Source of the DNA: an uncultured Arcobacter sp. | GTDB lineage: Bacteria; Campylobacterota; Campylobacteria; Campylobacterales; Arcobacteraceae | Assembly (NCBI GenBank): GCA_937860115.1 | Contig: CALMBI010000167.1 | Coordinates: 1-16,416, forward strand | DNA: 16,416 nt | Reading direction: 5' to 3' | Shown: piece after piece, positions 1 through 6,150 of the stretch | How positions within the stretch are numbered: the first letter of the stretch is position 1 | Layout: each line of letters begins with the position of its first letter | The notes under the pieces: model-generated | What the model saw: only the letters and a program-made list of their open reading frames with translations | The model's database searches: none | Told to the model about the DNA's origin: nothing | Translations under genes and position numbers: made by a program

Positions 1-6
1 AAATTA

Positions 7-83
7 TGGTGTCAAGGGAGAGACTTGAACTCTCGACCTCCGGCTTATGAGACCAGCGCTCTAGCCAGCTGAGCTACCCTGAC
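7..83 (-). tRNA. tRNA-Met (CAU anticodon), CCA encoded
   Basis: The minus strand folds into a complete 77-nt cloverleaf. The acceptor stem is GTCAGGG with CCTTGAC, followed by discriminator A and a genomically encoded CCA. The D arm is GCTC...GAGC, the anticodon loop CTCATAA carries anticodon CAT, and the T arm contains GTTCAAGTC. A CAT anticodon can belong to initiator Met, elongator Met or the lysidine-modified Ile2 tRNA. The first acceptor pair is a normal G-C, which argues against initiator. Pairs 4-69 (A-U) and 5-68 (G-U) are not the C-G pairs favoured by the TilS enzyme on E. coli Ile2, so elongator Met is preferred. It lies downstream of the hslU terminator and has its own likely promoter. 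Confidence 0.93.
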
Positions 84-96
84 ATCTCGTAATGAG

Positions 97-131
97 GGTG
101 GAATTATATAAAATAATTATTAAAATAAGTT
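97..131 (-). promoter_or_regulatory. Probable promoter of the tRNA gene
   Basis: On the minus strand a perfect TATAAT (108-103) lies about 19 nt before the mature tRNA 5' end at 83, giving a short leader. The bases just after the -10 box are C-rich (TCCACCC), resembling the GC-rich discriminators of stringently controlled stable-RNA promoters. No good TTGACA box is visible. This fits Campylobacterota, in which the -35 element is poorly conserved and replaced by AT-rich sequence. Confidence 0.55.
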
Positions 132-159
132 TAAAAAGGAAGATTTTTATCTTACTTTT
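131..159 (-). terminator. Intrinsic terminator after hslU
   Basis: About 16 nt after the hslU stop the minus strand forms an 11-bp stem with one mismatch (AAAAGTAAGAT with ATCTTCCTTTT). It has an AAAA loop (plus 145-148) and runs straight into a T-tract. The stem is AT-rich, so efficiency may be moderate. It closes the pheS-to-hslU transcription unit and separates it from the tRNA. Confidence 0.65.
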
Positions 160-174
160 CAAATAATCGAAAAA

Positions 175-1503
175 TCATAAGATATATCTTGCCATATCCT
201 CATCTTTTACTATCTCTTCAAGCTTTTCTTTTACTAAATCTTCAGTAATTTTGATAGTCTCACCACTCTTTTCATCTGCATCAAAACTGATATCTTCTAA
301 AACTCTCTCAATCACTGTATGAAGTCTTCTTGCTCCGATATCTTCAGCTTTTTCATTTGCATTGACACTCAGTCTAGCAAAAGCTCTTATCGCACTATCA
401 TCAAATTCAAGATTTACACCTTCTACTGCAAGTAGTGATTGGTATTGTTTTAAAAGTGAATTTTTTGTACTAGTAAGTATTTTATAAAGTGCTTCTTCAT
501 CAAGAGGATTAAGTTCAACTCTTAAAGGAAATCTTCCTTGAAGTTCTGGCAATAGATCACTAGGTTTACTTACATGAAATGCTCCAGCAGCTATAAATAA
601 AATATGATCAGTCTTGATTTGCCCATACTTTGTGTGAACACTACTTCCCTCAACTATTGGAAGTAAATCTCTTTGAACACCCTCTTTACTTGGGTCTTGA
701 TTTTTGTGATTACTTCCTGAAGCTATCTTATCTATCTCATCAAGAAAAATAATCCCACCATTTTCACATCTTTTGATAGCTTCTTCTTTAATAGATTCTT
801 TATCAAGCAAATCTTCACTTGCTTCAAGTCTTAGAAGTTTTTTAGCAGTAGCTATTGGAACATCTTTTTTGATCTTGTTTTTATCCATTTTCCCAAGCAT
901 ATTATTAATACTTTCACTCACCGCACTCATATCCATAGGAAGATTGCTATCTATTATCTCTACATGTGTTTTTTTCGGCAGCTCAATTGTGATGATTTTC
1001 TCATCCATTGAACCATTTAAAACTTTCTCTTCCATAAGATTATATGTTTTGATAAAAGAATTTTGAGCCTCCTCACTTGCCCCTTTTGGGAGTGGTGGTA
1101 CTAAGATCTCTACAATTTTTCTAGTCACTTCTTTATCTATATCTTCTTGAATCTTTTCTTCATACTCTTTGGTAACTAGATTGATAGCTTCATAAGCAAG
1201 ATCTCGTATCATAGATTCTACATCACGACCTACAAATCCAACTTCAGTATATTTACTCGCTTCAACTTTTACAAAAGGAAGATTCATCATCTTAGCCATT
1301 CTTCTAGCTATCTCAGTTTTTCCTACTCCTGTACTTCCTATCATAAGGATATTTTTTGGCATTATCTCTTCTTGAATCTCTGGACTTAATTGCATCCTTC
1401 TGTATCTATTTCGAAGAGCTATTGCAATCGTTTTTTTAGCATCTTTTTGTCCGATGATATAATCATCAAGATAGGCTACTATCTCTTTTGGAGTCATATT
1501 CAT
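175..1503 (-). CDS. hslU: HslU, ATPase/unfoldase subunit of the HslVU protease
   Basis: HslU is the AAA+ ring ATPase that unfolds cytoplasmic proteins and feeds them into the HslV peptidase. At 442 aa it has the normal length. The Walker A motif GSTGVGKT is at residues 56-63, the pore motif GFVG (usually GYVG) at 89-92, and Walker B IIFLDEID at 251-258. Between the last two lies the variable, charged I domain (about 110-235). The C-terminus ends in ARYIL, matching the tail HslU inserts into HslV to activate it. The ATG start has a well-spaced AGGA whose bases overlap the hslV stop, 8 bases upstream. It is the last gene of its operon and is directly co-transcribed with its partner. An ATG two codons in is possible but less well spaced. 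Confidence 0.97.
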   Translation of the reverse strand: MNMTPKEIVAYLDDYIIGQKDAKKTIAIALRNRYRRMQLSPEIQEEIMPKNILMIGSTGVGKTEIARRMAKMMNLPFVKVEASKYTEVGFVGRDVESMIRDLAYEAINLVTKEYEEKIQEDIDKEVTRKIVEILVPPLPKGASEEAQNSFIKTYNLMEEKVLNGSMDEKIITIELPKKTHVEIIDSNLPMDMSAVSESINNMLGKMDKNKIKKDVPIATAKKLLRLEASEDLLDKESIKEEAIKRCENGGIIFLDEIDKIASGSNHKNQDPSKEGVQRDLLPIVEGSSVHTKYGQIKTDHILFIAAGAFHVSKPSDLLPELQGRFPLRVELNPLDEEALYKILTSTKNSLLKQYQSLLAVEGVNLEFDDSAIRAFARLSVNANEKAEDIGARRLHTVIERVLEDISFDADEKSGETIKITEDLVKEKLEEIVKDEDMARYIL

Positions 1504-1511
1504 AAATTTTC

Positions 1512-2060
1512 CTATATGTTTTCAGATTTTAAAGTTAAAAGTTTTATGTTTTGATTTGTATAGATGCAAAGTTCACCAGCAATCATAAGTGCTTCTTTCA
1601 CAAGTTCATCTGGTGCTAAAGAAGAGTGTTTTTTCAAAGCCCTAGCAGCTGAAATTGCAAAATTTCCACCACTTCCTATACTTGCTAAACAACCATCTTC
1701 AGGCTCCACTACATCTCCTGTTCCACTTAAGATAAATATATGTTTTTCATTGAGTACAAGCATCATAGCTTCAAGTCTTCGTAACATTTTATCTTTTCTC
1801 CAAGCTTTCGAAAAACTTACAACCGCTTTTAGGAGATCCCCTTTTGTATTTTCAAGATGCTCTTCAAACATATCAAAAAGGTTAAAAGCATCTGCAGTGC
1901 TTCCTGCAAATCCAGCCAAAACTTTATCTTTATACAAAGTTCTTATTTTAGTCGCATTGTTTTTTAAAACCGTATTACCAAATGTGACTTGTCCATCTCC
2001 ACCAATAACAGCCTTTCCATCTTCACTTTTATATGCAAGTATCGTTGTAGCATCAAACAA
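1512..2060 (-). CDS. hslV: HslV, threonine peptidase subunit of the HslVU protease
   Basis: HslV forms the double-ring proteolytic core that works with HslU on misfolded or regulatory cytoplasmic proteins. The 182-aa product has the expected N-terminal-nucleophile fold motifs: GDGQ at 21-24, a lysine at 38 matching the catalytic lysine, IGSGGN at 128-133 and IYTN at 166-169. The start is TTG (2060-2058), supported by AAGGA at proper spacing and by homology, as no in-frame ATG lies nearby. This start gives MFDATTI, so the nucleophile threonine is residue 5 behind a short MFDA propeptide, not residue 2 as in E. coli. As I recall, Helicobacter HslV begins the same way (MFEATTI). It sits 12 bases after rplI and 8 before hslU. 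Confidence 0.96.
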   Translation of the reverse strand: MFDATTILAYKSEDGKAVIGGDGQVTFGNTVLKNNATKIRTLYKDKVLAGFAGSTADAFNLFDMFEEHLENTKGDLLKAVVSFSKAWRKDKMLRRLEAMMLVLNEKHIFILSGTGDVVEPEDGCLASIGSGGNFAISAARALKKHSSLAPDELVKEALMIAGELCIYTNQNIKLLTLKSENI

Positions 2061-2072
2061 TTTTCAATCCTT

Positions 2073-2519
2073 TTATAATGCTATTATATCGATAGTTAGA
2101 CTTGCATTTTGTCCATGACCTAATTTACACTCAGCAGTAAAAATTCCAATTGTTTTAATAGGATTTTTTAATGAAATATGTTTTTTGTCTATATCAAGAT
2201 TGTATTGTTCATGTAAGGCTACAGATATCTCTTTATTTGTAATACTTCCAAAAAGATGACTATTTTCACCTGTTTTATGTTTGATAGTTAGTTTTATAGC
2301 TTCTATCATCTCTTTTTGTTTTTTTGCTGTTTCTATCTCAGCTTCAAGCTTCGCTTTTATCTCTTTTTGATTCTCTTCCCATTCGGCTATTACTGCTGGA
2401 GTTGCATGTTTAGCAAAACCTTTTCCAATCAAAAAGTTTTTTCCATATCCATCACTTACCTCTTTAATCTCTCCCGCTTTTCCTAAAGTAGCAACATCTT
2501 TAATTAATAATACCTTCAT
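2073..2519 (-). CDS. rplI: 50S ribosomal protein L9
   Basis: L9 binds 23S rRNA near the base of the L1 stalk and helps keep reading frame. The 148-aa product shows the compact N-terminal rRNA-binding domain with the conserved glycine-rich stretch GYGKNFLIGKG around residues 24-34. A long charged connecting helix follows (about 41-76), then a C-terminal domain containing LFGSIT. Its SD (AAGGGG) lies within the last codons of the upstream FTR/rhodanese gene, with only 6 bases between stop and start, so the two may be translationally coupled. L9 is away from the rpsF-rpsR cluster where it sits in E. coli. I recall the rplI-hslV-hslU arrangement from other Campylobacterota. Confidence 0.96.
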   Translation of the reverse strand: MKVLLIKDVATLGKAGEIKEVSDGYGKNFLIGKGFAKHATPAVIAEWEENQKEIKAKLEAEIETAKKQKEMIEAIKLTIKHKTGENSHLFGSITNKEISVALHEQYNLDIDKKHISLKNPIKTIGIFTAECKLGHGQNASLTIDIIAL

Positions 2520-2525
2520 ATTTGT

Positions 2526-3266
2526 TTATTCCCCTTTTATTACTTTCCCTCTGTAGGCAATGATCCCTTGTTTGTAATTTGATACTTGTTTCCATCCCAT
2601 ATCTTTAAGGACCTCTTGACAATAAGCACTTCTACTTCCCGTTAAACAATAGACGATCACTGGCTTATCTTTTTGGTTTTCGATTTGTTCAAGTTGATTA
2701 TAAAACGATGTTGTTGGGATAAGATAATCAGTCCCATCAATTCTTCCTTGTTTCCACTCCATCCACTCTCTGACATCTACTAGATTGAAATCAACCATAC
2801 CAAGTGATCTAGCTTCCAAAAGTGACTCTATTTCATCTCCATCAAGTTGTGAATTCTTTAAAATTGCTTCACACTCCTCTTTTGTAAGTCCTCTTGAATG
2901 ATTGTGCGCTACCTCTTCAGCTGCAATCTCTATTGCATTTGCTTTTGCATATTCAGGTGTACAAAAGATTCCACAGTGGCAGTGTCCATCTTCAGGGATC
3001 TCATGTTCGATTGCTGGTTTACATGGACAGATTCTATTATCAGCAGCATTTCTCTCCTCTTTTGTTTCCCCAATAACCATAAAACATGGACAATATCTTT
3101 TGTTATAGATAAGCTTATTTCTCGTAAGCCCCATAATGACACCTTCATTAACATCTTGTATTGGGTTATATACCCATCCTTTACTTGCACATACTTTATC
3201 TGTAAAGATTTTTGTTTTCTCTTGTTCATCTAAAAATTCTTGTGAATTCATATCAATTTTAATCAT
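2526..3266 (-). CDS. Ferredoxin-thioredoxin reductase catalytic-like domain fused to rhodanese
   Basis: The 246-aa cytoplasmic protein has two parts. Residues about 10-105 resemble the catalytic (beta) chain of ferredoxin:thioredoxin reductase, with the signature triad CPC (59-61), CPC (80-82) and CHC (96-98). The spacings are 18 and 13 residues instead of the 16 and 8 of the plant and cyanobacterial enzyme. An extra Cys sits at 102. In the classic enzyme these residues ligate a 4Fe-4S cluster and form a redox-active disulfide. Residues about 155-246 form a rhodanese domain with active loop CLTGSR starting at Cys207, preceded by VDVREW. Rhodaneses carry sulfane sulfur or act as thiol sensors. 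The likely role is electron transfer to a disulfide or persulfide, but the substrate is unknown. No FTR variable chain, thioredoxin or ferredoxin is adjacent. The ATG has AGGAG 9 bases upstream and lies 15 bases after the kinase gene. Confidence 0.85.
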   Translation of the reverse strand: MIKIDMNSQEFLDEQEKTKIFTDKVCASKGWVYNPIQDVNEGVIMGLTRNKLIYNKRYCPCFMVIGETKEERNAADNRICPCKPAIEHEIPEDGHCHCGIFCTPEYAKANAIEIAAEEVAHNHSRGLTKEECEAILKNSQLDGDEIESLLEARSLGMVDFNLVDVREWMEWKQGRIDGTDYLIPTTSFYNQLEQIENQKDKPVIVYCLTGSRSAYCQEVLKDMGWKQVSNYKQGIIAYRGKVIKGE

Positions 3267-3281
3267 TTTTCTTTTCTCCTA

Positions 3282-4022
3282 CTATATGTTTTTTGGTATT
3301 ATTATCGTAAAACAGGCACCATAATAACTATTTTGATTTAATTCAAACTGAGTATTTTTTGCTAGTAAACTCCCTTTAAAGTGCTCTTCAATAATATTTT
3401 TAGACATTGTTAGTCCTATTCCAGTTCCACCTGTTTCTTCTTTTGTCGTAAAATGTGGATTGAAAATTCGTGGCATTATATCCTCAGGAATCCCACCAGC
3501 ATTGTCATAAATCTCAATTTTGATGTTATTATTTTCTTCACTTACATCTATTTTGATAACTTTCTCATCAACACCACTTGTAAGTATTGCATCTTTTGCA
3601 TTATTTAAAATATTAATGATAACTTGTGAAAACTCACGTCCAAATCCGTAACACTCCAAATCGTTATTTGAAAAATTTTTATAAATAATGATACCCTTTG
3701 CTTTTAAAAGTGGTTCGATTATAGATTCAATTTGTCTAATATTTTGTGCAATTTTAAAAATCACTTTAATCTTATCTTCTTTTAAAAAGTCTCTAAAATC
3801 ATCAATAGTATCAGAAAGATAAATTGTTCTATTGATAATATTATCTAGTGAAGTAATAAATGTTTCATCATCCATCATCCCAACCTCTTTTTGAAATTTA
3901 AGACCAGTAGCTTCTGCATTAATAGCATTTAAAGGTTGTTTAAATTGGTGAATAATATTTTCAAACATTCCACCTAGCATGAGTAATTTTTCTTCTTGCG
4001 TATTATGAGGTGTAATTTCCAT
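3282..4022 (-). CDS. Sensor-less cytoplasmic histidine kinase (transmitter only)
   Basis: This 246-aa protein is almost entirely a histidine-kinase transmitter. The H-box is MFENIIHQFKQPLNAI with phospho-acceptor His25. The ATP-binding domain has the N-box NILNNAKDAI (Asn141), G1 DNAGGIP (173-179), F-box IFNPHFTTK and G2 GTGIGL (199-204), so it looks catalytically intact. Only about 18 residues precede the H-box. There is no membrane segment, PAS, GAF or other input domain, and no response regulator is in the window. HQxKQPLN H-boxes are, as I recall, common in Campylobacterota kinases. AAGGAG, read from the end of ispH, precedes the ATG, and only one base separates it from the ispH stop, so translational coupling is likely. 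Input might come from a partner protein or through its own Cys124. The target regulator cannot be named. Confidence 0.92.
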   Translation of the reverse strand: MEITPHNTQEEKLLMLGGMFENIIHQFKQPLNAINAEATGLKFQKEVGMMDDETFITSLDNIINRTIYLSDTIDDFRDFLKEDKIKVIFKIAQNIRQIESIIEPLLKAKGIIIYKNFSNNDLECYGFGREFSQVIINILNNAKDAILTSGVDEKVIKIDVSEENNNIKIEIYDNAGGIPEDIMPRIFNPHFTTKEETGGTGIGLTMSKNIIEEHFKGSLLAKNTQFELNQNSYYGACFTIIIPKNI

Positions 4023-4023
4023 T

Positions 4024-4848
4024 TTAAAACTCCTTCAGTTTTGCTACAACATTTTGGATAATCCAATCTGGAGTTGAAGCACCTGCACTCACACCACAAA
4101 GTTTTTTCTCTTTAAACCAATCTGGATCTAAATCATTCTCATCTTCTACTAAATAGCTAGTGGTATTTTCTGCACAAATCATATAGAGTTGTTTTGTATT
4201 AGAAGAATTTTTTCCTCCAATAATTACCATAACATCTACCTCTTTTGAAAGTTTACGTGCTGCATCTTGATTTTCAAAAGTAGCATCACAAATTGTATTA
4301 AAGACTCTTACCTCTTTGTATTTTATGATAAGATAATTTACTATCTCCAAATACTCCTCTTTTTTTCTTGTCGTTTGGGCCACAGTTGCAATTTTGTCTT
4401 TTTTAAAGATGATATCTTCTAGTTCACTTGCCTTTAATACACAAGTAACATTATCATCACCATAACTCATTACACCTTTTACTTCAGGATGTTCTTTGTC
4501 TCCAAAGATAACAACACAATACCCTTCTTGCGTCATTTTTTTAACAATTTGTTGCGGTGTTGTTACAAATGGACAAGTTGCATTGATCACTTTTACATCT
4601 TTTGCTTTTAAATCTTTTAAATCTTTTCTTGGTATTCCATGCGTTCTTATGATCACTGTATCATTATTTTTCACTTCATCTAGCGTTTCATAAAGGTTAA
4701 CATTAAAGTTATTTCTAAGACGATCTATCTCATTTTGATTATGGATAAGAGGTCCAAGAGTTGCTGCATTTCTATGCTCTTCAGCTATCTCTATAGCCCT
4801 TTTCACTCCAAAACAAAATCCATAGGCTGATGCTAATTTTACTTCCAT
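4024..4848 (-). CDS. ispH: IspH, 4-hydroxy-3-methylbut-2-enyl diphosphate reductase
   Basis: IspH performs the last step of the MEP isoprenoid pathway, reducing HMBPP to IPP and DMAPP with an oxygen-sensitive 4Fe-4S cluster and electrons from ferredoxin or flavodoxin. The 274-aa product is the short, complete form. The cluster cysteines are C12 (GFCFGVKRA), C92 (NATCPFV) and C187 (TICDATF). Substrate-binding residues are also present: H36 in LIHNQ, H70 in RTHG, HPE at 120-122, and SSN followed by the SAGASTPDW loop near the C-terminus. It starts 2 bases after the aroA stop, with only a weak SD-like AAGAAG, so it probably relies on coupling to aroA. In Campylobacter I recall rpsA following ispH; here a histidine kinase follows. 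Confidence 0.97.
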   Translation of the reverse strand: MEVKLASAYGFCFGVKRAIEIAEEHRNAATLGPLIHNQNEIDRLRNNFNVNLYETLDEVKNNDTVIIRTHGIPRKDLKDLKAKDVKVINATCPFVTTPQQIVKKMTQEGYCVVIFGDKEHPEVKGVMSYGDDNVTCVLKASELEDIIFKKDKIATVAQTTRKKEEYLEIVNYLIIKYKEVRVFNTICDATFENQDAARKLSKEVDVMVIIGGKNSSNTKQLYMICAENTTSYLVEDENDLDPDWFKEKKLCGVSAGASTPDWIIQNVVAKLKEF

Positions 4849-4850
4849 AA

Positions 4851-6128
4851 CTAACTTCTTAGAGATTGTAGTAGTTCAATAAAATTTGGAAATGAAGTAT
4901 CGATACAAGCTGTGTCTTCTATATTCATATCACATAAAAGTCCAGCAATAGCAAAACTCATAGCGATTCTATGATCTCCATTTGAATTAATTGTAGCTTT
5001 ATTTAATTTTCCACCAATAATTTTATATCCATCTTCATATTCTTCAAAATCAATACCACAAAGTGCCAGATTATTTACAACAGAACTTATTCTATCGCTT
5101 TCTTTTACTCTAAGTTCTTTTGCATTTTTTACAACACTCTCCCCATTAGCTACTGCCATTGCAATTGAAAGTGCAGGAAGTTCATCGATAAGCCAAGCAA
5201 TGTTTTCACTTACTTCAACTCCTTGAAGTGGCGCAGATTCAACTATTATATCACCAATAGGCTCGTATTGATTTTCTTTCTCAAGATATGTGATCTTTGC
5301 ACCCATTTTTTCTAAAATTTTATATGCTTCTATTCTTGTAGGATTGAGAGTGAGATTTTTAAGGGTAACTTTACTATTAGGAACAATTGCAGCAGCTACA
5401 GCAAAAAAGAAAGCACTAGAAGGATCTGCTGGAACTGTGAGATTGAGTGGTTTTAGTGGAGAAGTCACAGGAGTGATCTCAATCCAGCCATCTTCATTTG
5501 TTTTAATACTTGCACCCATACCATTGAGCATTCTTTCAGTATGATCTCTACTTAAAAGATCCTCTTTGTAGTAACTCGTTTCATCACCTCTTATTCCAGC
5601 TAAAATAAGAGCAGATTTTACTTGTGCTGAATCTATTGGAGAATGGTAACGGAATGATTTTAATTTTCCACCTCTAATATGAAGTGGTGCTTTATTTCCA
5701 CCCTCTCTACCATCTATTTTTGCTCCGATATTTCGAAGTGGTTCAGCTACCCTTTTCATAGGTCTACTTCTAAGATATTTATCCCCAGTAAGTACAAAAC
5801 TTCCATCAATTCCTGCTAGTAATCCAGCATACAGTCTCATTCCAGTTCCAGCATTTCCACAATCAAGAATATTATCAGGCTCTTTGAGTTCTTTTGGAGG
5901 AGTGATTTTGATAACACTTCCATCATCTTCAATCGTAGCCCCTAAAAGTCCAGCGATTTTGAGTGAATCCATAGTATCTTCACCTCGCAAGAAGTTTTTA
6001 ATAACAGATGGTTGATCACTCAGTAAACTAAACATTGCACATCTATGTGAAATAGACTTGTCACTTGCAATATTATCGATCACCAAATCAAAAGGTTTTA
6101 CTACTTTTTCAACATGTAAGCTCTTCAT
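4851..6128 (-). CDS. aroA: EPSP synthase (3-phosphoshikimate 1-carboxyvinyltransferase)
   Basis: AroA condenses shikimate-3-phosphate with phosphoenolpyruvate, the sixth step of chorismate synthesis. The 425-aa length is typical. Visible motifs are DKSISHR (23-29) with the catalytic-site Lys24, CGNAGTGMRL (90-99), LRSRPM (119-124), DSAQVKSA (166-173), an IDELPAL segment carrying the catalytic acid, KESDRI, and DHRIAMS near the C-terminus. The residue after GNAGTxMR is Leu where the E. coli-type enzyme has Pro101, a pattern more like the Gram-positive (class II) sequences. No statement about inhibitor sensitivity is made from that. The ATG has a strong TAGGAG. The gene lies 22 bases after pheT and 2 bases before ispH. 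Confidence 0.97.
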   Translation of the reverse strand: MKSLHVEKVVKPFDLVIDNIASDKSISHRCAMFSLLSDQPSVIKNFLRGEDTMDSLKIAGLLGATIEDDGSVIKITPPKELKEPDNILDCGNAGTGMRLYAGLLAGIDGSFVLTGDKYLRSRPMKRVAEPLRNIGAKIDGREGGNKAPLHIRGGKLKSFRYHSPIDSAQVKSALILAGIRGDETSYYKEDLLSRDHTERMLNGMGASIKTNEDGWIEITPVTSPLKPLNLTVPADPSSAFFFAVAAAIVPNSKVTLKNLTLNPTRIEAYKILEKMGAKITYLEKENQYEPIGDIIVESAPLQGVEVSENIAWLIDELPALSIAMAVANGESVVKNAKELRVKESDRISSVVNNLALCGIDFEEYEDGYKIIGGKLNKATINSNGDHRIAMSFAIAGLLCDMNIEDTACIDTSFPNFIELLQSLRS

Positions 6129-6150
6129 AACTACTCCTAGATCCTAATTA

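Noticed and set aside
7..83. Calling the CAU tRNA as initiator Met or as Ile2
   Set aside because: The first acceptor pair is a normal G-C, unlike initiators, and the acceptor pairs 4-69 and 5-68 lack the C-G pairs associated with TilS recognition. Modification cannot be seen in DNA, so some doubt remains.
1564..2118. 184-codon open frame on the plus strand opposite hslV and the rplI end
   Set aside because: It is antisense to two clearly conserved genes, has low-complexity Ser/Phe/Ile-rich composition typical of the reverse complement of AT-rich coding DNA, and shows no SD or recognisable motif.
2894..3233. Several plus-strand and one minus-strand open frames across the FTR/rhodanese gene
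   Set aside because: All are shadows of the real gene. The minus-strand one (2930-3229) is in another frame and carries none of the CPC/CHC or rhodanese motifs.
4851..6128. AroA as a naturally inhibitor-tolerant enzyme because Pro101 is replaced by Leu
   Set aside because: The Gly and Thr of the GNAGT motif are intact, and a single position in a class II-like sequence does not support a claim about tolerance.
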